A stretch of 64,000 bases of DNA from contig NZ_WHNQ01000014.1 in assembly GCF_009362785.1 (NCBI RefSeq), positions 124,001-188,000 of the forward strand. Reading direction: 5' to 3'. Positions 1 to 8,686 of this stretch are shown here, in pieces; within the stretch, counting starts at the first letter, position 1; each line of letters begins with the position of its first letter. The stretch comes from Paraburkholderia atlantica. GTDB taxonomy: Bacteria > Pseudomonadota > Gammaproteobacteria > Burkholderiales > Burkholderiaceae. The position numbers and the translations under genes were made by a program. The notes below the pieces were generated by a model, which was not told where the DNA came from, did not search any database, and was given only the letters and a program-made list of their open reading frames with translations.

Positions 1-2049
1 GCGTACGAGCTGGTGCTGATCGGCGGGCTCGTGCTGAATGCGAGCGGCCTCACGCATCCGTTGGCGTGGCTATTGCCCGCGTTCGTCGTGATACCAATCT
101 GCGCGGCGCCCCTATGGCTCACGCCCGCCCATTTCGCGACCGGCAGCGCGCTGTTCTACGCGGCGGCCATCGCGCTGCTGCGCGGCAAAGCCCATGCGCC
201 CGAGGTCGACGCTGCTGTGTGGACGTGGGTCATCGCGATCGGCGCGCCGATGGCGGTGGTGTTCCATTTCGGCTTCTACCGTTTCCGGCGCAATCACTTT
301 CTGCTCGAAAGCCAGCTTGCGCAGCTCGCCGCAACCGATCCGCTGACCGGCCTGCAAAACCGCCGCTCGTTCGTCAAGCACGCGGAGGGACGCCTCGAAA
401 CGCTGGCGCCGGGCGCGCGGATCAGTGCGATCTTTCTGGACATCGACAGCTTCAAGTCGCTCAACGATCGCTTCGGCCATGCGGTCGGCGATCATGCGCT
501 GTTCCAGGTCGCGCAGGTGCTGAAGGACGCGGTCGCGCTTTACCACAGCGTGAGCCGCATCGGCGGCGAGGAGTTCGCGTTGCTGATCGACGATGATCTC
601 ACCGGCGCGCTGCAACTCGCCGAGCGGCTGCGCCTCGACATCGCCGCGATCGAACGGCCGGACGGCCATCTGACCGCGAGCTTTGGCGTAGCCGAGCACC
701 GGCGCGGCGAAAGCTTCATGGTGCTGCTCGATCGCGCGGACGAAGCGTTGCTGCGCGCGAAGCAGACGGGCCGCAACCGTGTCTGCGCGGAGCGCGCGCT
801 GCCGTTCGACGCGCTGCAGCCGCCGTTCGACGATGTGCTTGCGCCGCGTTACCGCTGGGAAGACTTCTATCTGATCTCGCACTTCCAGCCGCTCTACAGC
901 CTGTCGCATCAGAAGCAGGTCGGCTTCGAGGCGCTGCTGCGCGGCGAGCACGACGACGGCACGCTGGTGCCGCCGGTCGTGATGTTCGCGCCGAAGCCGT
1001 CGAGCGACGAAGGCGCGCTCGACCGCGCGAGCCACGCGGTGCATCTCGGCAACGCGCGCCGCGCGCTGCCCGGCGATGCGTGGCTGTTCCTGAACATCCT
1101 GCCGGCCACCTTCGTCGCCGACGGCTATGCCGACCAGTTGACGAAAATCGTGCGCGCCGCGGGGCTCGAACCCGAGCGCGTGATTCTGGAGATTCTCGAA
1201 TCGCATGGCGGCAGCGTCGACGAGATGTCGCGCGCGGCGGCCCGCTATCGGCAGCACGGCTTCCTGATCGCAGTCGACGACTTCGGCGCGGGCCAGTCGA
1301 ATCTCGACCGGCTGCTGCGCATCCGGCCGGACATCGTGAAGCTCGACGGCGAGCTGATTCGCGCGACTACGCACGGCACGCAGCAGCCGATCCTGCCGAA
1401 GCTGGTGTCGCTGCTGCATCAGGCGGGGATGCTGGTGGTCGTCGAAGGCGTCGAGACGGCCGACGAGCTGATTCTCGCGGTCGAGTCGAATGTCGATTTC
1501 GCGCAGGGCTTTCTGCTCGGCCGGCCGGCTGTCGAGATCGCGCCGCCCGAGTCGGTGCACCGCCAGATCGACGATGCATTCGACGTGATCGCGCAGGGCC
1601 GGGCGCATCAGTATGCGTTGTTCGAATCCGAGATGGAGCCGTACCGGCTGGAACTGCGGCGCGCGGCCGACGCGTTGCGCGCCGGCGTCACGATGGACGA
1701 TGCATTCGCGCTGCTCGCGACCTTCAGGCGTTGCATCAGCTGCTTCCTTCTCGACGATACCGGTCGCCAGATCGGTCACGAGGTGCGCGGGCCCGCATGG
1801 AGCGAGGACGCCGCGTCGCTGCAGCCGGTCGCGAATCCGCGCGATGCGCGCTGGGATCATCGGCCGTACTTCCGCAATGCGGTGCTGCTGCCCGGCGAGG
1901 CGATTACCAGCAATCCTTATCTGTCGCTCGCGAGCGGGCGGCCGTGCATCGCCGTGACGTTGGCCGCGCAATTGGCGAGCGGGCGCTGTGTAATGGGCGT
2001 CGAGCTGGATTGGTCGGCGCGAGACTTGCCGTGGCCGGCGGGGGAGTAG
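1..2049 (+). CDS. GGDEF-EAL cyclic-di-GMP turnover protein (5' partial)
   Basis: Predicted membrane-anchored enzyme that makes or breaks the second messenger cyclic-di-GMP. The frame is open from base 1, so the true start lies upstream; the first visible start codon (GTG at 13) is inside hydrophobic helices. A GGDEF domain follows, with an intact RIGGEEF active-site motif. The EAL domain carries GFEALLRG, ILEILES, VDDFGAGQSNLDRL, VEGVET and QGFLLGRP, so the phosphodiesterase metal site looks complete. The C-terminal 120 residues resemble the Cache-like sensory tail seen after some EAL domains (PYFRNA, NPYLSLASGRPCI). Both catalytic motifs look functional, and the net activity cannot be predicted. 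It reads toward the hpa operon and is closed by a stem-loop just after the stop; no functional link to hpa is evident. Confidence 0.93.
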   Translation, partial: AYELVLIGGLVLNASGLTHPLAWLLPAFVVIPICAAPLWLTPAHFATGSALFYAAAIALLRGKAHAPEVDAAVWTWVIAIGAPMAVVFHFGFYRFRRNHFLLESQLAQLAATDPLTGLQNRRSFVKHAEGRLETLAPGARISAIFLDIDSFKSLNDRFGHAVGDHALFQVAQVLKDAVALYHSVSRIGGEEFALLIDDDLTGALQLAERLRLDIAAIERPDGHLTASFGVAEHRRGESFMVLLDRADEALLRAKQTGRNRVCAERALPFDALQPPFDDVLAPRYRWEDFYLISHFQPLYSLSHQKQVGFEALLRGEHDDGTLVPPVVMFAPKPSSDEGALDRASHAVHLGNARRALPGDAWLFLNILPATFVADGYADQLTKIVRAAGLEPERVILEILESHGGSVDEMSRAAARYRQHGFLIAVDDFGAGQSNLDRLLRIRPDIVKLDGELIRATTHGTQQPILPKLVSLLHQAGMLVVVEGVETADELILAVESNVDFAQGFLLGRPAVEIAPPESVHRQIDDAFDVIAQGRAHQYALFESEMEPYRLELRRAADALRAGVTMDDAFALLATFRRCISCFLLDDTGRQIGHEVRGPAWSEDAASLQPVANPRDARWDHRPYFRNAVLLPGEAITSNPYLSLASGRPCIAVTLAAQLASGRCVMGVELDWSARDLPWPAGE

Positions 2050-2062
2050 CGGGAAGGTGAAG

Positions 2063-2100
2063 GCCGCGAGCGCGGGTGGGTGCGGCGGCTCGCGGCTTTT
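2063..2100 (+). terminator. Rho-independent terminator after the GGDEF-EAL gene
   Basis: Perfect 9-bp stem (GCCGCGAGC at 2063-2071 pairing with GCTCGCGGC at 2088-2096), a G-rich 16-nt loop and a TTTT tract. It sits 14 bp after the stop codon and between two convergent genes, so it may also slow transcription arriving from hpaI. Confidence 0.75.
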
Positions 2101-2115
2101 GCCGCAGCTTTTGCG

Positions 2116-2919
2116 TCAATACCCGCCTTTGACCTGCGGTGCCATCGCCGCCGTGCTCTTGTACGACGCGGCGAGGTCCGCGGCCGCGCGGCTCAGCAAA
2201 CCGGTATCCGTGCCGACCGCGACGAAGCCCGCGCCCGCCGCCAGATATTCGGCCGCCAGCGCGGGATCAGGGGCGAGCACGCCCGCCGCCTTGCCAGCGC
2301 CGCGCACGGTATCGATGCCGCGGCGAATCGCATCGCGCACGCGCGCGTCGCCCGGTTTGCCGAGCAATCCCATCGACGCGCTCAGATCCGACGGCCCGAA
2401 AAACACGCCATCGACACCATCCACACGCGCGATCTCCGCGAGATTGTCGAGGCTCTGCACGGTCTCCGCCTGCACGATCACGCACAGTTCGTCGGCGGCG
2501 GTGTTCAGATAGTCGGGCACCCGATTCCAGCGCGACGCACGCGCGAGCGCGCTGCCGACGCCGCGAATCCCTTGCGGCGGATAACGCGTGGCCGCGACCG
2601 CGTCGAGCGCCTGCGCGGCCGTGTCGATCATCGGCAGCAGCAGCGTTTGCGCGCCGATGTCGAGCAACTGCTTGATCAGCGCGGCGTCGCTCCTCACCGG
2701 TCGCACGACCGGATGCGACGGATACGCGGCGACCGCCTGTAATTGCGACAGCGTGCTGCGTACGTCGTTCGGCGCGTGCTCGTTGTCGATCAGCAGCCAG
2801 TCGAAACCGGCGGTGGCGAGCAGTTCGGTCACATAGGCGTCGGCGAGCGCGGCCCACAAGCCGAACTGCGGCCGGCCGTCGGCGAGCGCGCGTTTGAAGG
2901 GGTTGGTCGGCAAGGACAT
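2116..2919 (-). CDS. hpaI: 4-hydroxy-2-oxoheptane-1,7-dioate aldolase (HpaI)
   Basis: Class II pyruvate aldolase that ends the homoprotocatechuate meta-cleavage route, splitting 4-hydroxy-2-oxoheptanedioate into pyruvate and succinate semialdehyde. At 267 aa it has the family length. Visible family residues are the active-site His in IDNEHAP, the substrate Arg in PVVRPVRSD, and the metal ligands Glu in [10 protein letters not shown] and Asp in [14 protein letters not shown]. It is the last gene of the leftward hpa operon, 10 bp after hpaH. HpaI enzymes accept several 2-oxo acids, but the complete hpa context makes this role secure. Confidence 0.95.
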   Translation of the reverse strand: MSLPTNPFKRALADGRPQFGLWAALADAYVTELLATAGFDWLLIDNEHAPNDVRSTLSQLQAVAAYPSHPVVRPVRSDAALIKQLLDIGAQTLLLPMIDTAAQALDAVAATRYPPQGIRGVGSALARASRWNRVPDYLNTAADELCVIVQAETVQSLDNLAEIARVDGVDGVFFGPSDLSASMGLLGKPGDARVRDAIRRGIDTVRGAGKAAGVLAPDPALAAEYLAAGAGFVAVGTDTGLLSRAAADLAASYKSTAAMAPQVKGGY

Positions 2920-2929
2920 GTCGTCGCTC

Positions 2930-3733
2930 TCAGATGAAATTCAAACCGATGCCGCCGAGCGGGCCATAGTCGACGTGGAACGTGTCGCCCGCCCGGGCCG
3001 GAATCGGGCTCGTGAATGAGCCGCTCAGGATTACGTCGCCCGCGTTCAATGATTCGTCGTACGGGGCAATCTTGTTGGCGAGCCACGCGACGCCGGTGGC
3101 CGGATGGTTGAGCACCGCCGCCGCGAGCCCGCTTTCCTCGACCGCGCCGTTCTTGTACAGCAGCGCGCCGACCCAGCGCAGGTCGACGTCGAGCGGACGC
3201 ACGGGCCTGCCGCCGAGCACGACGCCCGCGTTCGCGGCGAAGTCGGAGATCGTGTCGTAGACCTTGCGCGGCGCGCGCGTTTCGCGATCGAACTGCTCGA
3301 TGCGCGCGTCGATGATTTCGATGGCCGGTGTCACATAGGCGGTCGCGTCGAGCACATCGAACAGCGTGACGCCTGGGCCTTTCAACGGCTTGTTCAGTAC
3401 GAACGCGAGTTCCACTTCGACGCGCGGTGCGATGAAACGATCCACGCGAATGTCTTGGCCGCTGTCGATGAACATGCTGTCGAGCAGCGGCGCGTAGTCG
3501 GGTTCGTCGATCTGCGACGAGCGCTGCATCGCGCGCGACGTCAGGCCGATCTTCCTGCCCTTGATCACGTGGCCTTCGGCGAGTTTAAGCTTGACCCACT
3601 CGCGTTGAATCGCGTAGCCGTCCTGTACCGTCATCTGAGGATGCTGCGCGGAAAAATGGCGCAGTTGGGTACGGGTCTTTTCCGCGTGATCGAGTTGCGC
3701 GGCGAGCTCGCGAATGATGTGTTCATCTAGCAT
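2930..3733 (-). CDS. hpaH: 2-oxohept-3-ene-1,7-dioate (OHED) hydratase (HpaH)
   Basis: Metal-dependent hydratase that adds water to 2-oxohept-3-enedioate, giving the HpaI substrate. The 267-aa length and the sequence fit the HpaH/MhpD branch of the fumarylacetoacetase superfamily. The acidic metal-binding cluster is visible in [11 protein letters not shown] and [11 protein letters not shown]. The N-terminus ([20 protein letters not shown]) is typical of HpaH. It begins 6 bp after hpaF and ends 10 bp before hpaI, so translation is probably coordinated along one transcript. Confidence 0.95.
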   Translation of the reverse strand: MLDEHIIRELAAQLDHAEKTRTQLRHFSAQHPQMTVQDGYAIQREWVKLKLAEGHVIKGRKIGLTSRAMQRSSQIDEPDYAPLLDSMFIDSGQDIRVDRFIAPRVEVELAFVLNKPLKGPGVTLFDVLDATAYVTPAIEIIDARIEQFDRETRAPRKVYDTISDFAANAGVVLGGRPVRPLDVDLRWVGALLYKNGAVEESGLAAAVLNHPATGVAWLANKIAPYDESLNAGDVILSGSFTSPIPARAGDTFHVDYGPLGGIGLNFI

Positions 3734-3739
3734 GATGTG

Positions 3740-4138
3740 TCAGCCCTTGAGCCGCGCGTGCAGATTGTTGTGCTTCCAGGTGCCCGCTTCGCTGAACTCG
3801 TTGATTTCGAGCGACAACGCGAGCCCCTGTCGTTCGAACTCAGTGGCGAAGCACTGTTTGATCAGCGCGAACAGCGCGTCGCCGGTCGCCTGTTTGACGG
3901 CCTCCGAGCGACCCGCGCCGATCTTCAGGTTCGCGTGCAGGAACGCGGCGTCGGGGCGCCCATCGGCGATGCAGTACTGTTCGCAGCGCAGCGCACGCAC
4001 GCGAATTCCGCCGAGCGGATAGACGCGCTCGCCGTTATCGCGCTGCGTGTCGAGGCACTGCGCGAGGTCTTTGCAGAGTGCGCCGAGCCGTTGAGCATCT
4101 GCGAGATTGGCGCTGTATTCGAGTGTCAAGTGAGGCAT
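3740..4138 (-). CDS. hpaF: 5-carboxymethyl-2-hydroxymuconate delta-isomerase (HpaF)
   Basis: Tautomerase-superfamily isomerase converting 5-carboxymethyl-2-hydroxymuconate for decarboxylation by HpaG. The start at 4138 was chosen because it gives MPHLTLEYSANL, placing the catalytic proline directly after the initiator Met, as in characterised CHMI enzymes; a longer upstream reading has no support. The 132-aa product ends in NEFSEAGTWKHNNLHARLKG, which is family-like. It lies between hpaD (19 bp upstream) and hpaH (6 bp downstream). Confidence 0.94.
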   Translation of the reverse strand: MPHLTLEYSANLADAQRLGALCKDLAQCLDTQRDNGERVYPLGGIRVRALRCEQYCIADGRPDAAFLHANLKIGAGRSEAVKQATGDALFALIKQCFATEFERQGLALSLEINEFSEAGTWKHNNLHARLKG

Positions 4139-4157
4139 GGCGATTTCCTCGCGAGTG

Positions 4158-5021
4158 TCAGACGGGTAGCGGCGTGACCGGGAAGATCGCGTTGATCTGG
4201 CCGGTGCCAGAACTGCCGAAATAAGGCGTGATGACTTCGACCTTGCCATCGTAACGATCCCAGCCGAGCGCGCCGAGCAGCATCGCGGTATCGTGCATGC
4301 CGCCTTCGCCCCAGCATTTCTCGTTGTAGAGCGGCAGCATGTCGCAGAAGGTCTTCCAGTCGCCGGCTTCCCACATGCGCACCACGCTGCGATCCATCTG
4401 CTCGAGGAACGGGCTCCAGACTTTGTGCAAGAACTGATCGGCGGTGCCGTTGTTCGCGAAGTGATGCGACAGCGAGCCGCTCGCGAGAATGGCCACGGTA
4501 CCGTCGTAGCGTTCTTCGATGGCCTTGCGCACCGCGAGGCCGAAGCGCGCGCTGGTCGGGAGGTCGTGCCACATGCACCAGCCCGCCACCGACACCGTCT
4601 TGAAGTGCTGATCGCCGTTCATATAGCGCATCGGCACCAGCGTGCCGTATTCGAGTTCGAGCGTGGTCTCGCTGTGCGCGCGGCTTTTCACGCCCATTTC
4701 GTTGGCGACTTCCGCGATCAACTCACCGAGCCCGACATTGCCCGGGTACGCGTACGGCATGTTTTTGATGAAATGCGGCAGTTCGTTGCTCGTGTACACG
4801 CCTTCGAACTTCGGCGCGCAATTGATGTGGTATTCGCTATTCACGAGCCAGTGCACGTCGAACACGACGATCGTATCGACGCCGAGTTCGCGACAACGTC
4901 GGCCGATTTCGTGGTGCCCGTCGATCGCGGCTTGACGGCAACCCTTGTGCGGACCGTCGAGCTCGGATAAATATAACGACGGCACGTGTGTGACCTTTGC
5001 TGCCAGCGCGAGTTTGCCCAT
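4158..5021 (-). CDS. hpaD: 3,4-dihydroxyphenylacetate 2,3-dioxygenase (HpaD)
   Basis: Ring-cleaving extradiol dioxygenase that opens homoprotocatechuate to 5-carboxymethyl-2-hydroxymuconate semialdehyde. The 287-aa product is of the LigB (class III) type. Candidate iron ligands are the His in AAKVTHVPSLYL and in VVFDVHWLVNS, with further conserved His in SGSLSHHFANNG. The start at 5021 (MGKLALAAKVTHVPS) matches the usual N-terminus; the frame stays open upstream into hpaE but has no homology there. It lies 31 bp downstream of hpaE. Confidence 0.95.
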   Translation of the reverse strand: MGKLALAAKVTHVPSLYLSELDGPHKGCRQAAIDGHHEIGRRCRELGVDTIVVFDVHWLVNSEYHINCAPKFEGVYTSNELPHFIKNMPYAYPGNVGLGELIAEVANEMGVKSRAHSETTLELEYGTLVPMRYMNGDQHFKTVSVAGWCMWHDLPTSARFGLAVRKAIEERYDGTVAILASGSLSHHFANNGTADQFLHKVWSPFLEQMDRSVVRMWEAGDWKTFCDMLPLYNEKCWGEGGMHDTAMLLGALGWDRYDGKVEVITPYFGSSGTGQINAIFPVTPLPV

Positions 5022-5052
5022 CGCGGTCTCCCAGGTGTTTTCGATGTCGCGG

Positions 5053-6510
5053 TTAGACGCCCCAGCGCGGAATATGATGCGAGCCGAGCGACACGCAGAC
5101 GTTCTTCGGTTCGAGGAATACTTCATAGCTCCACGTCCCGCCTTCGCGGCCCACGCCCGACGCTTTCGTGCCGCCAAACGGCTGACGCAGATCACGCACG
5201 TTCTGGCTGTTTACGAAGCACATGCCGGCTTCGACAGCTGCGGCCACGCGCAGCGCACGGCCCGTGTTCTCGGTCCAGATATAGCTCGACAGACCATACG
5301 AAATATCGTTGGCGACACGGATCGCCTCGGCTTCGTCGTCGAACGGAATCAGGCACGCGACCGGTCCGAAAATCTCTTCCTGCGCGATGCGCATGCGGTT
5401 GTCGACGTCGACGAACACGGTCGGCGCGACGAAATTGCCGTGGCGCAGGGCGTCGGGCAACTCGGGCGTGTCGAGGCCGCCGCACGCGAGCGTCGCGCCT
5501 TCCTTCGGGCCGAGCTCGATATAGCTGCGTACTTTCGCGAGATGCCCCTGGCTGATCATCGGGCCGACGATCGTGCTGTCCGCTAGCGGATCGCCGACCG
5601 TCAGACGCTTCGCGCGCTCGATGAAGCGCTCGGCGAACCGCGCGTAAATGGAGCGCTGCACCAGAATGCGCGAGCCCGCGGTGCAGCGCTCGCCATTGTT
5701 CGAGAAGATCATGAACACCGCGGCATCGAGCGCGCGTTCGAAGTCGGCGTCGTCGAAGATCACGAACGGCGACTTGCCTCCCAGCTCCATCGAGAACTTC
5801 TTCAGGCCCGCGGTTTGCACGATGCGATTGCCGGTCGCGGTCGACCCGGTGAACGACACCGCATGCACATCACGATGCGCAACGAGCGGCTCGCCCGCTT
5901 CTTTGCCGTAGCCGTGCAGGACGTTCAGCACGCCCGCCGGAATGCCCGCTTCGAGCGCGAGCTTGCCGAGCATCGACGCGGTCAGCGGCGACAGCTCGCT
6001 CATCTTCAGCACAGCGGTGTTGCCGAACGCGAGGCAGGGCGCGACCTTCCAGGTGGCCGTCATGAAAGGCACGTTCCACGGCGAGATCAGCGCGCACACC
6101 CCGACCGGATGAAACAGCGTGTAGTTCAGATGCGAGTCGGTCGGGTACGTGTGGCCGTCGACGCGCGTGCACATCTCGGCGAAATAGCTGAAGTTGTCGG
6201 CCGCGCGCGGCACCAGTTGCTTGCGCGTCTGCGAGATCGTCTGGCCGGTGTCCTTCGTTTCGGTCTCCGAGAGTTCCGGCACGTGCTTCGTGATCAGCTC
6301 GCCGAGCTTGCGGATCAGCTTCGCGCGCTCCGCGGCGGGCTTCGCGGCCCAGGCGGGGAAGGCGCCTTTGGCCGCTTGCACGGCCGCATCGACTTCCTTC
6401 GCGCCGCCGCGCGCGACTTCGGCGAGCACTTCCTGCGTGGCTGGATTGACGGTTTCGAAGTAGTCACTCGAAGTGCACATCTCGCCGTTGATCAGATGGT
6501 CGATCGGCAT
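5053..6510 (-). CDS. hpaE: 5-carboxymethyl-2-hydroxymuconate semialdehyde dehydrogenase (HpaE)
   Basis: NAD-dependent aldehyde dehydrogenase oxidising the HpaD ring-cleavage product. It is 485 aa, normal for the ALDH superfamily. The fold motifs are visible: SPWNVPFM, the general base Glu in SMELGGKSPFVIF, and the nucleophilic Cys in NNGERCTAGSR. The start at 6510 gives MPIDHLINGEMCTSSDYFE, the usual HpaE N-terminus. It is 40 bp downstream of hpaG2 in the same operon. Confidence 0.95.
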   Translation of the reverse strand: MPIDHLINGEMCTSSDYFETVNPATQEVLAEVARGGAKEVDAAVQAAKGAFPAWAAKPAAERAKLIRKLGELITKHVPELSETETKDTGQTISQTRKQLVPRAADNFSYFAEMCTRVDGHTYPTDSHLNYTLFHPVGVCALISPWNVPFMTATWKVAPCLAFGNTAVLKMSELSPLTASMLGKLALEAGIPAGVLNVLHGYGKEAGEPLVAHRDVHAVSFTGSTATGNRIVQTAGLKKFSMELGGKSPFVIFDDADFERALDAAVFMIFSNNGERCTAGSRILVQRSIYARFAERFIERAKRLTVGDPLADSTIVGPMISQGHLAKVRSYIELGPKEGATLACGGLDTPELPDALRHGNFVAPTVFVDVDNRMRIAQEEIFGPVACLIPFDDEAEAIRVANDISYGLSSYIWTENTGRALRVAAAVEAGMCFVNSQNVRDLRQPFGGTKASGVGREGGTWSYEVFLEPKNVCVSLGSHHIPRWGV

Positions 6511-6550
6511 TGCCTTGTCCTTTTGCTGTTCGCTGGGTGTTTGCTGTCCA

Positions 6551-7309
6551 TCAGGCGCGGCCGAAGTCCGCGTCCGATGCGATCGTGTTGACGAGACGGC
6601 CGAGGCCGTCGATCTCGCAGACGACTTCATCGCCCGCGTTGACGCTGACGATGCCTTCGGGCGTGCCGGTCAGCATCACGTCGCCGGGTGCGAGGGTCAT
6701 GAAGCCGCTCAGGTATTCGATCAGCGCGGGGATGTCGGTGACGAGATCGCGCGTATTGCCGCATTGCTGACGCGTGCCGTTGACGAACGTGCGCAGCTCG
6801 AGCTGCGTGACGTCGCCGATGTCGGCGGCGTCGACGAACCAGGGGCCGAGCACCGTGCCGCCGTCGCGATTCTTCACGCGCAGATTCGGGCGATAGTAGT
6901 TTTCGAGGTAGTCGCGAATCGCGTAGTCGTTCGCGATCATGTAGCCGGCCACGTGCTGCATCGCGTCTTCGCGCGCGACGTTTTGCGCGGTTCGCCCGAT
7001 CACGACCGCGAGCTCGCACTCATAGTGCATGAACGTGACGTCGGCGGGGCGGCGCGTGACGCCGCGATGGCCGAGTACCGTGCCCGGTCCCTTCAGAAAT
7101 ACCAGCGGTTCTTCCTGCTTGCTGAACTGCAGTTCCTTCGCGTGCTCCGCGTAGTTCAGGCCGAGCGCGAAGATGGTGCCGACTTCGATCGGCGCGAGCC
7201 AGACCACTTCGTCCTCGCGACACACGCGGCCGTCAGCGAGACGGACACCCTGCTCGTGCGGATACGCTTCGTGAATCGCTCCCGCATAGGCGATGCGGCC
7301 GCGCATCAT
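6551..7309 (-). CDS. hpaG2: HpaG2: OPET decarboxylase/HHDD isomerase, C-terminal-type subunit
   Basis: Fumarylacetoacetase-superfamily enzyme of homoprotocatechuate breakdown (decarboxylation and isomerisation of 5-oxopent-3-ene-1,2,5-tricarboxylate). In enterobacterial HpaG the two halves are fused; here they are separate genes, and this one resembles the C-terminal half. Metal-site acids appear in FMHYECELAVVIGR and NRDGGTVLGPWFVD, with the ending motif TGTPEGIVSV. Its start overlaps the hpaG1 stop by 4 bp, indicating translational coupling of two partner subunits. Confidence 0.92.
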   Translation of the reverse strand: MMRGRIAYAGAIHEAYPHEQGVRLADGRVCREDEVVWLAPIEVGTIFALGLNYAEHAKELQFSKQEEPLVFLKGPGTVLGHRGVTRRPADVTFMHYECELAVVIGRTAQNVAREDAMQHVAGYMIANDYAIRDYLENYYRPNLRVKNRDGGTVLGPWFVDAADIGDVTQLELRTFVNGTRQQCGNTRDLVTDIPALIEYLSGFMTLAPGDVMLTGTPEGIVSVNAGDEVVCEIDGLGRLVNTIASDADFGRA

Positions 7310-8079
7310 GATTGTTCTCCGTTGGGTTGATCGACGCCCACGAACGATATGGTCAAGGGCGGCAGCGTGCCGACCGACAGCGTGGCCGTATCGCCGACAT
7401 GCGCGACCGGCGAGCCGTGCCGCACGCCGAGCGTCAGCACGTCGCCAGCGTTCAGCGTCATGAAGTCGGTGACGTCGGCGAGCAATTGCGCGACGTTGCG
7501 CACGGACGATGCGGTGCTCGCGATAAACGGTTCGGCACCGTTCAGCGAGATGGCGATGTCGAGCCGATCCGGCGCGGCGACATGGCGCGCGGCCACGAGC
7601 GCGGGTCCGATCACGCAGAAGCCGTCGCGTGCCCGCAGCCGTACGTTCGGGCGATACACGTTGGTATGCGGCACGCTCAGATCGCCGACCAGCGTATAGC
7701 CAGCGATATAGTCCGCCGCGCGCTCGACACCGACCCGCGTCGCGGTGCGGCCGAGCACGATGCCGAGCGACGCGCCGACCTCGACGCCGAGCGTGTTATC
7801 CGGCACGACCACGCGCGCCCGATGTCCGGCCAGCGTATTGCGCGGCTTCAGATACAGAATCGGTGCTTTCGGCGGAGCCTTGTAGGGTGCCGCATGCACT
7901 GCGTCGCCAAGCGCGTTCAAGGCGGCGCGATCGTTAAGCAGGACTCCGTACACGGCGCCGCTGACCGGCGCGCGACATGCGACGCCGCGCGCGAGCAACG
8001 CGGCCGCGGTGTGCGCGTCGACGTCGCGAGGCAGCGCGTCGCCTTCGGGATGCAGTAGATGATCGGCAAGGGCAAACAT
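7306..8079 (-). CDS. hpaG1: HpaG1: OPET decarboxylase/HHDD isomerase, N-terminal-type subunit
   Basis: Partner of HpaG2 and first gene of the leftward hpa operon. The 257-aa fumarylacetoacetase-type protein has ILYLKPRNTLAGH, LGVEVGASLGIVLGRTATRV and TDFMTLNAGDVLTLG, typical of the N-terminal half of HpaG/HpcE. The start at 8079 follows a modest GAGG ribosome site. The leader to hpaR contains a -35/-10 pair and a palindrome (listed separately), so the operon is probably repressed by HpaR. Confidence 0.91.
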   Translation of the reverse strand: MFALADHLLHPEGDALPRDVDAHTAAALLARGVACRAPVSGAVYGVLLNDRAALNALGDAVHAAPYKAPPKAPILYLKPRNTLAGHRARVVVPDNTLGVEVGASLGIVLGRTATRVGVERAADYIAGYTLVGDLSVPHTNVYRPNVRLRARDGFCVIGPALVAARHVAAPDRLDIAISLNGAEPFIASTASSVRNVAQLLADVTDFMTLNAGDVLTLGVRHGSPVAHVGDTATLSVGTLPPLTISFVGVDQPNGEQS

Positions 8080-8129
8080 ATATGTGCAGCCTCGTGGCGA
8101 AAGTTCGGCGAAAACACTAAGATGTTAGT

Positions 8130-8159
8130 AGTATCCTGCTTGATATGATTGACGGTCAA
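8130..8159 (-). promoter_or_regulatory. Putative sigma-70 promoter of the hpa operon
   Basis: Reading leftward there is TTGACC (complement of 8154-8159) and GATACT (complement of 8130-8135), separated by 18 bp. This lies about 50-80 bp upstream of the hpaG1 start. It is inferred from consensus match only. Confidence 0.5.
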
Positions 8160-8160
8160 T
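8148..8160. promoter_or_regulatory. Candidate HpaR operator
   Basis: ATTGACGGTCAAT, a perfect inverted repeat with 6-bp arms around one base. It covers the predicted -35 element of the hpaG1 promoter in the only intergenic space between hpaG1 and hpaR. MarR-type HpaR proteins repress this operon until the aromatic inducer binds, so position and symmetry fit. Confidence 0.55.
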
Positions 8161-8227
8161 AGGCTGTCAGTTGATCGCGGGTTTTCCCGTAAGCTTCGAC
8201 GGCTTTTCTTTCTGATTTCTTACCGAC

Positions 8228-8677
8228 ATGCCTGCTGCGTCCACTCGAGTTTTGCACCGCAACCTGCCGATGCTGTTATTACGCGCTCGCGAAAAGATGA
8301 TGGAGCGCTTTCGTCCGTTGATCACCGCGCACGGACTCACCGAGCAGCAATGGCGAGTGATTCGCGCGCTCAACGAGCACGGCCCGATGGAGCCGCGCCA
8401 GATCTCCGATATCTGCACAATTTCGAGCCCGAGCATGGCCGGCGTGCTCGCGCGCATGGAGAGCATGGAGCTCGTGACGAAAGAACGTTTCGCGGAGGAT
8501 CAACGGCGCGTACTCGTGTCGCTGACCGATACGAGCATCGAACTGGTGCGTGTGATTTCGAAAGATCTCGAGGCGCACTATCGCGAGCTCGAGCGCAAGG
8601 TGGGACCGGAGATCGTGGAGCGCGTGTATCGCGCGGTTGACGATCTGCTGGCGGGGTTGTCGGAAGAGGAGGGGTGA
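8228..8677 (+). CDS. hpaR: Homoprotocatechuate degradation operon regulator HpaR (MarR family)
   Basis: MarR-family winged-helix repressor of the divergently read hpa operon. The 149-aa product has the expected length; the recognition region is EPRQISDICTISSPSMAGVL followed by the wing FAEDQRRVLVSL. The N-terminus (VLHRNLPMLLLRAREKMMERFRP region) matches HpaR proteins. The start at 8228 follows pyrimidine-rich sequence with no strong Shine-Dalgarno. The shared 148-bp spacer with hpaG1 carries the candidate operator, so autorepression is possible. Confidence 0.93.
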   Translation: MPAASTRVLHRNLPMLLLRAREKMMERFRPLITAHGLTEQQWRVIRALNEHGPMEPRQISDICTISSPSMAGVLARMESMELVTKERFAEDQRRVLVSLTDTSIELVRVISKDLEAHYRELERKVGPEIVERVYRAVDDLLAGLSEEEG

Positions 8678-8686
8678 CGCGGTGGC

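Noticed and set aside
112-1971. Long open frame antisense to the GGDEF-EAL gene
   Set aside because: Arg/Ala-rich translation with no family motif; a by-product of high GC content over a clearly coding opposite strand.
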